This document shows positions 1 to 4,933 of a stretch of DNA of 11,011 nt, piece by piece (the stretch's first letter is position 1; every line of letters begins with the position of its first letter). Source of the DNA: JAOAJF01 sp046295675 (GTDB taxonomy: Archaea > Micrarchaeota > Micrarchaeia > Anstonellales > Anstonellaceae). Below the pieces are notes generated by a model. It did no database searches. It was not told the DNA's origin and saw only the letters and a list, made by a program, of their open reading frames with translations. The stretch is taken from NCBI GenBank assembly GCA_046295675.1, contig JBKBMW010000027.1, forward strand, positions 1-11,011. The letters run 5' to 3'. The position numbers and the translations under genes were made by a program.

Positions 1-250
1 AGGTTATATAACCATAGAACGAGCTAATTTAGATAATAAAGAAATAAATGAATTCCGGGCTCAGTTGGCTAAAGATAATAAAGGAAATGAACGATTGGGA
101 GCTGGAGATATAGAGATAATAGCACTTATAAAAGAATATCAAGGTAGTAGAACAACAGTTATAATAACTTCAGATTCAGATATAGCTGTTTTATCCAAAA
201 AAATAAAAGAAAAATATGGAAAGAATGTAATGGTGATTACCGAATATTGA
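1..250 (+). CDS. PIN-domain protein, C-terminal fragment (5' end off the window)
   Basis: The reading frame is open from base 2 to the TGA at 248-250, giving 82 residues, and continues off the left edge. A TTG at 65 is only an internal codon, not a convincing start. The pattern LGAGDIEIIALIKEY followed by VIITSDSDIAVLSKKI resembles the second half of PIN-domain ribonucleases: a G-x-G-D helix segment carrying an acidic residue, then a hydrophobic strand ending in a D-S-D acidic cluster that would help bind the catalytic metal. PIN proteins in archaea include VapC-type toxins and RNA-processing enzymes. Without the N-terminal half, which should hold the first catalytic Asp, I cannot say which. 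The gene converges on the RNA-ligase-like gene, with 24 bases between stops. A T-rich stretch (250-260) could terminate it. The PIN assignment rests on motif resemblance only. Confidence 0.6.
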   Translation, partial: GYITIERANLDNKEINEFRAQLAKDNKGNERLGAGDIEIIALIKEYQGSRTTVIITSDSDIAVLSKKIKEKYGKNVMVITEY

Positions 251-274
251 TTTATTCTTTTATGATAATTAAAA

Positions 275-943
275 TTAATATCTAATTAAATAATTATTGT
301 ATTCTTTTTTATTTGGATCAATAATATTATACTCTGCTTTTTTTCTTCTATAATGAATGCTGATTTGATTACTAAATTCCTGTCTTACTATTTTGCCTGC
401 CCTATTTGATTCAGATAAAAAAGAAGAAAAATAGGTTTTTACCACTATTCCTTCCATGTAAACTTTTGGGTCTTTTGCATAATGAGAATAGCCAATTAAA
501 TTTGGCAATTCTTCCATTTTGAAAAAACCGCTTTCTAAAATCGGAATTAAAAAAAGAGAATCAGGATATATTTTTTTATTGTTTGGATATAAAAGAAATG
601 GCGTCTTTTGATAATACCCCATAAACTTGATTTCCTTGTAAATTTCTATTTTAGTGTTTAAATCTACAAGATAATTTCTTTTTTTATCAAGTATATCAAA
701 AATAGCAAACCTAGCAGGGATATGATAATGAATTGAATGCTTTTGCTTTAAATCCTCACAAAAAAGAATATAGTTTTCTCCTATTATTAATGCAGGTTTA
801 CCATCCATTTTTTCTTCTATGATGACTTTTTTTGATAATAATAATTTGGTTTCCTCATTAGTTAGATATGGTTTTTTTGGGAGTTTTTGCACTATTGGAA
901 ATCTTTTTGGTTTTGGATAAAGACCAAATAATTTGTAAGACAT
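275..943 (-). CDS. RNA ligase-family nucleotidyltransferase, minimal form
   Basis: The 222-residue protein shows the ordered motifs of the covalent nucleotidyltransferase superfamily (ATP-dependent RNA/DNA ligases). Motif I is EEKMDGKP, with Lys45 as the presumed AMP-accepting lysine. A motif III-like FAIFDIL lies near residue 80, motif IV is MEGIVVK near residue 165, and motif V-like GKIVRQEF follows near residue 190. These suggest ATP-dependent RNA ligase chemistry on nicked or broken RNA. The protein is little more than the adenylation domain: the OB domain of DNA ligases and the extra C-terminal domain of archaeal Rnl3-type ligases are absent. I chose ATG at 943 because GTGGT lies just upstream as a weak ribosome site. 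An in-frame GTG at 952 would add three residues. A TATA box (991-998) gives it its own promoter. The substrate is unknown, and a DNA or capping role cannot be excluded. Confidence 0.75.
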   Translation of the reverse strand: MSYKLFGLYPKPKRFPIVQKLPKKPYLTNEETKLLLSKKVIIEEKMDGKPALIIGENYILFCEDLKQKHSIHYHIPARFAIFDILDKKRNYLVDLNTKIEIYKEIKFMGYYQKTPFLLYPNNKKIYPDSLFLIPILESGFFKMEELPNLIGYSHYAKDPKVYMEGIVVKTYFSSFLSESNRAGKIVRQEFSNQISIHYRRKKAEYNIIDPNKKEYNNYLIRY

Positions 944-990
944 AAAAACCACTTGATAATATTAATTATAACAATATTTGTATTTGTAAG

Positions 991-998
991 TTTATAAA
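991..998 (-). promoter_or_regulatory. TATA box for the RNA-ligase-like gene
   Basis: The palindromic octamer TTTATAAA lies about 50 bases upstream of the ATG at 943. Its centre is about 27 bases before an expected start near 968, giving a leader of roughly 25 bases. On the minus strand it is preceded by AAACC, compatible with a TFB recognition element. The placement is right for an archaeal promoter, but it is inferred from sequence alone. Confidence 0.5.
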
Positions 999-1000
999 GG

Positions 1001-1020
1001 TTTGTAAAGATTTTTACAAA
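1001..1020. promoter_or_regulatory. 20-bp palindrome, possible operator
   Basis: TTTGTAAA (1001-1008) and TTTACAAA (1013-1020) form a perfect 8-bp inverted repeat around a GATT spacer. A further TTTGTAA half-site occurs at 983-989 on the other side of the TATA box. The element sits directly upstream of the ligase TATA box, where a dimeric regulator would affect TBP/TFB binding. It also lies between the end of rpiA and the ligase gene, so it could be part of a 3' structure of the rpiA mRNA instead. No regulator for it is visible. Confidence 0.35.
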
Positions 1021-1050
1021 TAAAAGAAGAATAACTAAAATAATCTAATT

Positions 1051-1740
1051 TTAAATCTCTTTACCAGCACAAATTATTATAGGTTTTTTTTGTGAAAAAA
1101 TACCATTTTCCACAATTCCAGGAATTTTATTTATTTCTTCTTCTAGTTTATCTGGATTTTTTATTTCTCCAAAATAAACATCAAACAACCAATTTTGATT
1201 ATCAGAAACAAATTTTTGAGAACCTTCTAATCTTTCAGAAATTTTTTTTGCCCCAAGTTTTTTTAGATGAGCTAAAACTAATGAGTGAGCAAATGGAACA
1301 TACTCAATCGGGACCTCTTTGTTCAAAAAACCAGAAGGAGAGAGTTTTGAACTATCTATAATTACAACAAATTTTTTTGAAGCATAGGCAACTATTTTTT
1401 CTCTTACTAATGCTCCACCATATCCTTTAATTAAATTTTTGTTTTTATCTACCATATCAGCCCCATCTACTGCCAAATCAACAGATTTTACATCGTCTAA
1501 TGAAACCACATTTAAACCAACATTGCTTGCATTGTTTTTAGTTCTTGAAGAGGTAGCAATGCATTGGATTGAAAGTTTTTCCTCTACTACTTTTTGCCCT
1601 AAAAGGGAAATAAAAATATCTGCAGTAGAACCAGTGCCAAGCCCTATCACCATTCCATCTTTAACAAAGTTTAGAGCTTTTGAGGCAGAAAGAAACTTTT
1701 CTTTATTTAAATTTGAGTCTAAATCAAAATGGTTGCTCAT
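1051..1740 (-). CDS. rpiA: Ribose-5-phosphate isomerase A
   Basis: This 229-residue cytosolic enzyme interconverts ribose 5-phosphate and ribulose 5-phosphate. In archaea it supplies ribose for nucleotides. The family signatures are all present: GLGTGST phosphate-binding loop (residues 33-39), ATSSRT (62-67), VDGADM (91-96), and KGYGGALVREK (105-115) with the catalytic-region Lys105 and the general base Glu114. Asp92 and Asp95 match the paired aspartates of the active site. Length is typical of the family. Two small departures are visible: the usual DGADE is DGADM, and the usual GGGGAL is GYGGAL. Neither removes a catalytic residue. The ATG at 1740 has no Shine-Dalgarno upstream, so the mRNA may be leaderless. 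It could alternatively be read through from the small membrane-protein gene 67 bases upstream. Confidence 0.95.
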   Translation of the reverse strand: MSNHFDLDSNLNKEKFLSASKALNFVKDGMVIGLGTGSTADIFISLLGQKVVEEKLSIQCIATSSRTKNNASNVGLNVVSLDDVKSVDLAVDGADMVDKNKNLIKGYGGALVREKIVAYASKKFVVIIDSSKLSPSGFLNKEVPIEYVPFAHSLVLAHLKKLGAKKISERLEGSQKFVSDNQNWLFDVYFGEIKNPDKLEEEINKIPGIVENGIFSQKKPIIICAGKEI

Positions 1741-1807
1741 AAAGATCTAACTGACTACTTTTTTCAATAGTATGATGAATAGCCTGATGAAATGAGTTTT
1801 GATAGAG

Positions 1808-2005
1808 TTATTTTAGGAATTGAACCAAACCTTTTAGAGATAGTAATGCTCCCAGAACAGTGACCAAGATAGAAAAGGGTATAACTCCAAAGCCATAAGC
1901 TACTAAAAGTAAGCCTATAGCAATATTGAAAAGCCCTTTTCCCTTTTTTTGTTCATCCTCTTTGTTTAAACTCACTTCATATTTTTTTACTGTCTTTTTT
2001 TTCAT
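1808..2005 (-). CDS. Small two-helix membrane protein, unknown function
   Basis: The 65-residue protein has a short charged N-terminus rich in Lys and Glu. Two hydrophobic segments follow, roughly residues 26-42 and 44-60, separated by a Pro-containing turn (GVIPFSI), then a short tail ending in FLK. It should be a small integral membrane hairpin with the charged N-terminus in the cytoplasm. I do not recognise a family. I prefer ATG at 2005 because GTGAT (2010-2014 on the minus strand) makes a well-placed ribosome site. A GTG start at 2014 would add three residues but consume that site. A TATA-like element at 2037-2044 puts transcription start near 2015, just ahead of the ribosome site. It lies upstream of rpiA on the same strand and may be co-transcribed with it. 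Confidence 0.7.
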   Translation of the reverse strand: MKKKTVKKYEVSLNKEDEQKKGKGLFNIAIGLLLVAYGFGVIPFSILVTVLGALLSLKGLVQFLK

Positions 2006-2014
2006 ACAAATCAC

Positions 2015-2115
2015 TAAAATAACAAAAAAGAATAAAAATATAAAGAAATCTTTATTTAAAATATATTAAGAAAATAGAAATAAAAATAAAAAGAAATTAA
2101 ACGAAGGTAGAAAAA
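2015..2115. promoter_or_regulatory. Divergent promoter region
   Basis: This AT-rich 100-base gap separates the small membrane-protein gene (minus) from the flavodoxin-fold gene (plus). For the minus strand, TTTATATT (2044 down to 2037) is correctly spaced for a start near 2015. For the plus strand, the run TTTAAAATATATTA (2055-2068) could serve as TATA box with a start near 2088. AAGGT at 2104-2108 is the ribosome site for the ATG at 2116. The two TATA-like elements are only about ten bases apart, so the promoters may interfere. Everything here is AT-rich, which lowers the specificity of these calls. Confidence 0.4.
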
Positions 2116-2871
2116 ATGCTAAAAGTTATAGTAATATATTCTTATCCCCAAAATGCTCCTCATGGACAAAAAATTCTATCAGTATTAGAGCAAGCATTAC
2201 AAAAACAGAATGTAGAATATAAGGTTATTGATTTATATTCTGAAAATTTTAATCCTGTTCTTCATGACGAGGAATATAGCAAATACGGACAACATATAAG
2301 TTATGACATAGCAAAAATTCAACAGGAATTAAAAACCTCAGACATTTATATATTTCTTTACCCAGTTTGGTGGTCTTCTCCACCAGCAATATTAAAGGGA
2401 TTTGTAGATAGGGTATTTTTACCAAATTTTGCATTTAGATTTGAAAATAAAAAGCTGGTCGGCTTGCTTAAGGACAAGGTTGCATTAGTTATCTGTACTT
2501 ATGGTGGAAGTGCAGTGCATGAACAAAAGGTAGGATTTGCTTCAAAAAAACTTATTCAAAAAGCTATATTGGAAAGCTGCGGAATAAAAACACAGGTTTT
2601 TGAGATTTATTCTGTAGATGAGATGGATAAAACGGTTTTTGACCATATTTTGTTTCAAATTCCATCTGCATTGAGCAGAATAATTGCATTTTATAAAAAT
2701 TTGGATTTAAAACAACAACCACTTGGTGCATTGATTGAAGAAAATAAACAAAAAGAAAAAGAAATGAAAGCTACTAAGAAACTTCCAAAGAAAAGTTTTG
2801 AAGATCTTAGATATTTTGAAAGTGAGCAGAAAAAAGCAAAGCAAAAGGCAAGAAAATCTAAACGCTTTTAA
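2116..2871 (+). CDS. NAD(P)H-dependent flavodoxin-fold oxidoreductase with a Lys-rich C-terminal tail
   Basis: The 251-residue protein matches the Flavodoxin_2 family (NQO1/KefF/MdaB-type quinone or FMN reductases). It opens with a beta strand and phosphate-loop region (VIVIYSYPQNAPHGQ, residues 4-18). It then has the hallmark LYPVWWSSPPAILKGFVDRV (81-100), which packs against the flavin, followed by VALVICTYGGSA (122-133). Such enzymes transfer two electrons from NAD(P)H to quinones or other acceptors through bound FMN or FAD in the cytoplasm. After about residue 205 the fold is complete. The remaining roughly 45 residues form a very basic, Lys-rich, probably disordered or helical tail ending KSKRF, which is not part of the family domain. 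Start ATG is supported by AAGGT seven bases upstream. The gene has its own promoter. Its physiological acceptor cannot be read from sequence. Confidence 0.85.
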   Translation: MLKVIVIYSYPQNAPHGQKILSVLEQALQKQNVEYKVIDLYSENFNPVLHDEEYSKYGQHISYDIAKIQQELKTSDIYIFLYPVWWSSPPAILKGFVDRVFLPNFAFRFENKKLVGLLKDKVALVICTYGGSAVHEQKVGFASKKLIQKAILESCGIKTQVFEIYSVDEMDKTVFDHILFQIPSALSRIIAFYKNLDLKQQPLGALIEENKQKEKEMKATKKLPKKSFEDLRYFESEQKKAKQKARKSKRF

Positions 2872-2896
2872 ACTCTAAGGTTTATATTAATTAATA

Positions 2897-2958
2897 GAGC
2901 CATGCGTGGATGGCACTCAGATAAAAATAGATGAAGATGTGGTCAACAGCGCATGGCT
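2897..2958 (+). ncRNA. Putative small structured RNA (hairpin with 9-bp closing stem)
   Basis: AGCCATGCG (2898-2906) pairs perfectly with CGCATGGCT (2950-2958). Inside lies a 4-by-4 internal loop (TGGA at 2907-2910 against ACAG at 2946-2949). A second helix pairs TGGCAC (2911-2916) with GTGGTCA (2939-2945), with one bulged G and one G-U pair. The apical loop is about 22 bases and A-rich. The stem is clearly more GC-rich than its surroundings, which favours a selected RNA fold. The TATA-like element at 2881-2888 is somewhat close, predicting a start near 2910, inside the stem, so the promoter assignment is weak. It could also be a 3'-end structure of the upstream mRNA. Confidence 0.35.
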
Positions 2959-2973
2959 AAAAAGAAAATGAAT

Positions 2974-3124
2974 GCTTATATACCGAAAATAAGGTTGTTA
3001 ATGCTTTTAGGTTGAATTTATGTTTATTGAAAAAGTAAGCTTTGTTTTTAATTTGTTTGTTTTTGGCAATAAGAGAGAATTGCTTCTCAACCTTCAGGAT
3101 TAGAGCCATTTTCGGTATTTAAGC
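2974..3124. repeat. Long-range inverted repeat, 17-bp arms with one mismatch
   Basis: The left arm GCTTATATACCGAAAAT (2974-2990) is complementary to the right arm (3108-3124) except at one position. The inner 11 bp (ATACCGAAAAT with ATTTTCGGTAT) are perfect. Immediately inside, AAGGTTG (2991-2997) is complementary to CAACCTT (3088-3094), extending the helix on the left strand without a gap. The right strand has a 13-base bulge. A further small hairpin pairs GCAAT (3066-3070) with ATTGC (3079-3083). The nesting favours a folded RNA over chance. Terminal repeats of a miniature mobile element are an alternative, but I see no target-site duplication. Confidence 0.6.
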
Positions 3125-3143
3125 TTCTTAAAAAGGTGAGAAA

Positions 3144-4568
3144 ATGGCAAAAACATATATAGATACAGTAAAGTATATTGTACATGCTTATTGCGAAATA
3201 GATGGGTTAGTAGAAAAACCAGATGTAGTTGGGGCTATTTTTGGTCAAACAGAAGGGTTAATTGGAGATGAACTAGATTTAAGAGAATTACAAAAAAACG
3301 GAAGAATTGGAAGAATAGTGGTAGAGCTTACACCTAAAGGAGGAAAATCCGTAGGCTCAATAAAAATTCCTTCTTCTTTAGATATGGTAGAAACTTCTAT
3401 TTTAGCTGCTTCTTTGGAAACTGTGGATAGAGTAGGACCATGCGAGGCAAAGATAAAGGTTGAAAAAATAGAGGATACAAGAAACTTAAAAAGAAATACA
3501 ATAGTTGAAAGAGCAAAGGAGTTGCTTAAGACAGTTTTGGCAGAGGAGATTCCTGAATCTAGAGAAATTTCTGAGCAGGTTAGAGCAGAAGTAAAAACAG
3601 CCGAGCTTTCTTATTATGGTCCAGAAAAATTACCAGCAGGTCCAAATATTGAACAAAGAGACAACATTATAATAGTGGAAGGAAGAGCAGATGTTTTAAA
3701 CCTGTTAAAAAACGATATTTCAAATGTTATTGGGATAGGGGGAGCAAATGTATCAAAAACGATAATTGATCTAACAAAGGAAAAAGAAGTTACTGTGTTT
3801 TTAGATGGAGATAGAGGAGGGGATATAATATTGGCTGAACTTTCTAGAATTGGAGATATTGACTATGTTGCAAGAGCACCTGCAGGAAAAGAGGTTGAGG
3901 AACTAACAAGAAAAGAGATTATTAAATGCTTAAGAGCAAAAGTTCCATTTGAGCAAAGGATGGTCTTTATAGAAAAGGAAGGAAATAATACATATTACAA
4001 ACATGAAGAACATAAGGAAGGTTTTAGACAACCAAAACAAAACTATGCTTATCAAAAAAGAGGATATAGACCACAGTCAGTTGGACCAGTAGTGGCAAGT
4101 CCACCTACAAGCAATGATATAGAACAAAAAACAATAGAACAAAAAAAAGAAGAACCCTTTGATTTGAAAGCAATGGAAGAAGAAAAAATAGAAGGAAAAA
4201 TTGATGGGATAGAGGATATAGAAAAAATAGAAAACTTGGAGGTTTTAGCAAAGCCATCAACAGAAACCCAAGATTTTGATCAAGAAGAACTTAAACAAAA
4301 ATATTTGGAAGAACTTAATAAATTAGATGGGACTCTAAAGGCAAGAATATACTCCGATAATCAAACATTACTTTGTGAAATTCCAGTTAGAGATATAATT
4401 AAAACATTGGAAAATCAGGAAAAAGTTTTTTCTTTAGTATTTGATGGACTTGTAACAAAAAGAGTAGCAGAACTAGCATCTCAGAAAGGAGCTAAAGTAA
4501 TTGCTGCAGTAAAACTCGGTAATGTGTTTAAAAAACCAGAAAATCTTTTGATTTTTACAAAGGAATGA
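3144..4568 (+). CDS. dnaG: Archaeal DnaG (TOPRIM-domain primase-like protein)
   Basis: The 474-residue protein is the archaeal form of DnaG. It has the conserved N-terminal region (about 1-120) without the bacterial zinc-binding domain. A TOPRIM domain (about 172-260) follows with metal-binding acidic residues visible as Glu179 in VEGRADV and Asp221/Asp223 in DGDRGGD. An acidic, low-complexity linker (about 290-385, rich in Glu, Lys and Gln) leads to a conserved C-terminal domain (about 388-474). In studied archaea DnaG can synthesise short RNA primers and is also a stable subunit of the RNA-degrading exosome, helping bind poly(A)-rich RNA; the main replicative primase is PriSL. The start is fixed by a strong GGTGAG ribosome site three bases before the ATG. 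The leader is unusually structured. A long T-tract follows the stop. Confidence 0.95.
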   Translation: MAKTYIDTVKYIVHAYCEIDGLVEKPDVVGAIFGQTEGLIGDELDLRELQKNGRIGRIVVELTPKGGKSVGSIKIPSSLDMVETSILAASLETVDRVGPCEAKIKVEKIEDTRNLKRNTIVERAKELLKTVLAEEIPESREISEQVRAEVKTAELSYYGPEKLPAGPNIEQRDNIIIVEGRADVLNLLKNDISNVIGIGGANVSKTIIDLTKEKEVTVFLDGDRGGDIILAELSRIGDIDYVARAPAGKEVEELTRKEIIKCLRAKVPFEQRMVFIEKEGNNTYYKHEEHKEGFRQPKQNYAYQKRGYRPQSVGPVVASPPTSNDIEQKTIEQKKEEPFDLKAMEEEKIEGKIDGIEDIEKIENLEVLAKPSTETQDFDQEELKQKYLEELNKLDGTLKARIYSDNQTLLCEIPVRDIIKTLENQEKVFSLVFDGLVTKRVAELASQKGAKVIAAVKLGNVFKKPENLLIFTKE

Positions 4569-4609
4569 AAATCAAACAAATTTAGGAAAATTTAAATAAG
4601 TGCAAAAAG

Positions 4610-4634
4610 TTTTTTATTTTCTTTTTTCTTTTTG
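4610..4634 (+). terminator. T-tract terminator after dnaG
   Basis: Between 4610 and 4634 the plus strand is almost all T in several runs, interrupted by single A or C bases, and is preceded by AAAAAG. Archaeal RNA polymerase terminates at such oligo-T stretches without needing a hairpin. The tract begins about 40 bases after the dnaG stop and separates dnaG from the tRNA promoter. Confidence 0.6.
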
Positions 4635-4670
4635 GTTATTGAAATAAGGGTTAAATAGGAATAGGGGAAT

Positions 4671-4697
4671 ATTAATATAAAATATAAAATATAAAAA
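4671..4697 (+). promoter_or_regulatory. AT-rich promoter of tRNA-Val
   Basis: A stretch with repeated ATATAAA units (three tandem copies of AATATAA-like sequence) ends about 22 bases before the tRNA. The last copies are centred 25-30 bases upstream of the mature 5' end, the expected TATA-box position for an archaeal tRNA gene. Which copy is used cannot be told from sequence. Confidence 0.45.
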
Positions 4698-4718
4698 AGA
4701 AAATAATATAAAAAAAAT

Positions 4719-4790
4719 GGGCCCATGGTCCAACGGTTACGATACCTGCTTGACGTGCAGGAGATAGGAGTTCAATTCTCCTTGGGCCCA
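4719..4790 (+). tRNA. tRNA-Val (anticodon GAC)
   Basis: The 72 bases fold as a complete tRNA. The acceptor stem is GGGCCCA with TGGGCCC and discriminator A. The D arm starts GTCC, with a mismatch at the 13-22 position common in such tRNAs. The anticodon stem CCTGC/GCAGG encloses loop TTGACGT, so the anticodon is GAC, reading GUC and GUU valine codons. A four-base variable loop is followed by T stem AGGAG/CTCCT with loop TTCAATT. CCA is not encoded; the next bases are TTT, so it must be added enzymatically. There is no intron. GC content is far above the surroundings, as expected for a stable RNA in an AT-rich genome. Confidence 0.97.
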
Positions 4791-4818
4791 TTTAAAAGCA
4801 AAGAACAGGTTTAAAAAT

Positions 4819-4838
4819 CTTTTTACGAGAGTAAAAAG
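4819..4838. other. Perfect hairpin with GNRA-type loop upstream of tfb
   Basis: CTTTTTAC (4819-4826) and GTAAAAAG (4831-4838) pair perfectly around the tetraloop GAGA, a GNRA-class loop. One more wobble pair is possible outside (4818 with 4839). It lies 28 bases after the tRNA and before the tfb promoter. It may be a tRNA 3'-trailer structure or terminator, or, read as DNA, a palindromic protein-binding site near the tfb promoter. A TTTAAAAAT sequence just upstream (4811-4819) could act as TATA box for a small transcript, but nothing confirms one. Confidence 0.4.
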
Positions 4839-4853
4839 GGACTTTATCGACGA

Positions 4854-4878
4854 TTTATAAATGCGAAACATTTATATA
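4854..4878 (+). promoter_or_regulatory. Promoter of tfb with two TATA-like boxes
   Basis: CGAAACA followed by TTTATATA (4871-4878) is a good archaeal BRE plus TATA element, predicting a start near 4900 and a leader of about 34 bases. A second TATA-like octamer, TTTATAAA (4854-4861), lies 17 bases upstream, preceded by the near-palindrome ATCGACGAT (4846-4854). The downstream element is the better placed. The ribosome site is GAGGTG (4922-4927), seven bases before ATG. Confidence 0.6.
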
Positions 4879-4933
4879 TCTGTCTAATCTATTGTTTACT
4901 ACAACTAATTATTGAACAATAGAGGTGTAAAGA

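Larger units (their letters stand above)
2872..3143 (+). other. Gene-free region with strong RNA-like secondary structure upstream of dnaG
   Basis: No credible coding frame is present in these 272 bases on either strand. A TATA-like TTTATATT (2881-2888) directly follows the oxidoreductase gene. Downstream are a 9-bp hairpin stem, a long inverted repeat with nested helices, and the dnaG ribosome site GGTGAG (3135-3140). A second TATA-like sequence, TTATATA (2976-2982), lies inside the left arm of the long repeat and could start a shorter dnaG transcript near 3005. The nonamer TAGAGCCAT occurs twice (2895-2903 and 3101-3109). The region could hold one structured RNA, two RNAs, or a dnaG leader. 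It lacks the signatures of SRP RNA, RNase P RNA, 5S rRNA, or clear box C/D or H/ACA guides. Confidence 0.5.

Noticed and set aside
65..250. A complete 61-residue gene starting at TTG 65
   Set aside because: The same frame is open to the left edge and the PIN-like pattern needs residues upstream, so it is the end of a longer gene.
1092..1750. Open frames on the plus strand within the rpiA region
   Set aside because: They lie opposite rpiA, whose active-site motifs are unambiguous, and their translations have no domain pattern.
1751..1800. Box C/D guide RNA, suggested by ATGATGA and CTGATGA sequences
   Set aside because: The C-like and D-like boxes overlap or are only about five bases apart, leaving no room for a guide of 9-12 bases, and there is no terminal stem.
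2897..2970. Box C/D or H/ACA guide RNA for the hairpin upstream of dnaG
   Set aside because: There are no clear RTGATGA and CTGA boxes, and the 4-by-4 internal loop is too small for a pseudouridylation pocket, so I left the family open.
4671..4700. Tandem ATATAAA units as a meaningful repeat array
   Set aside because: Low-complexity AT sequence at tRNA promoter position; the copies are explained by the TATA region and base composition.
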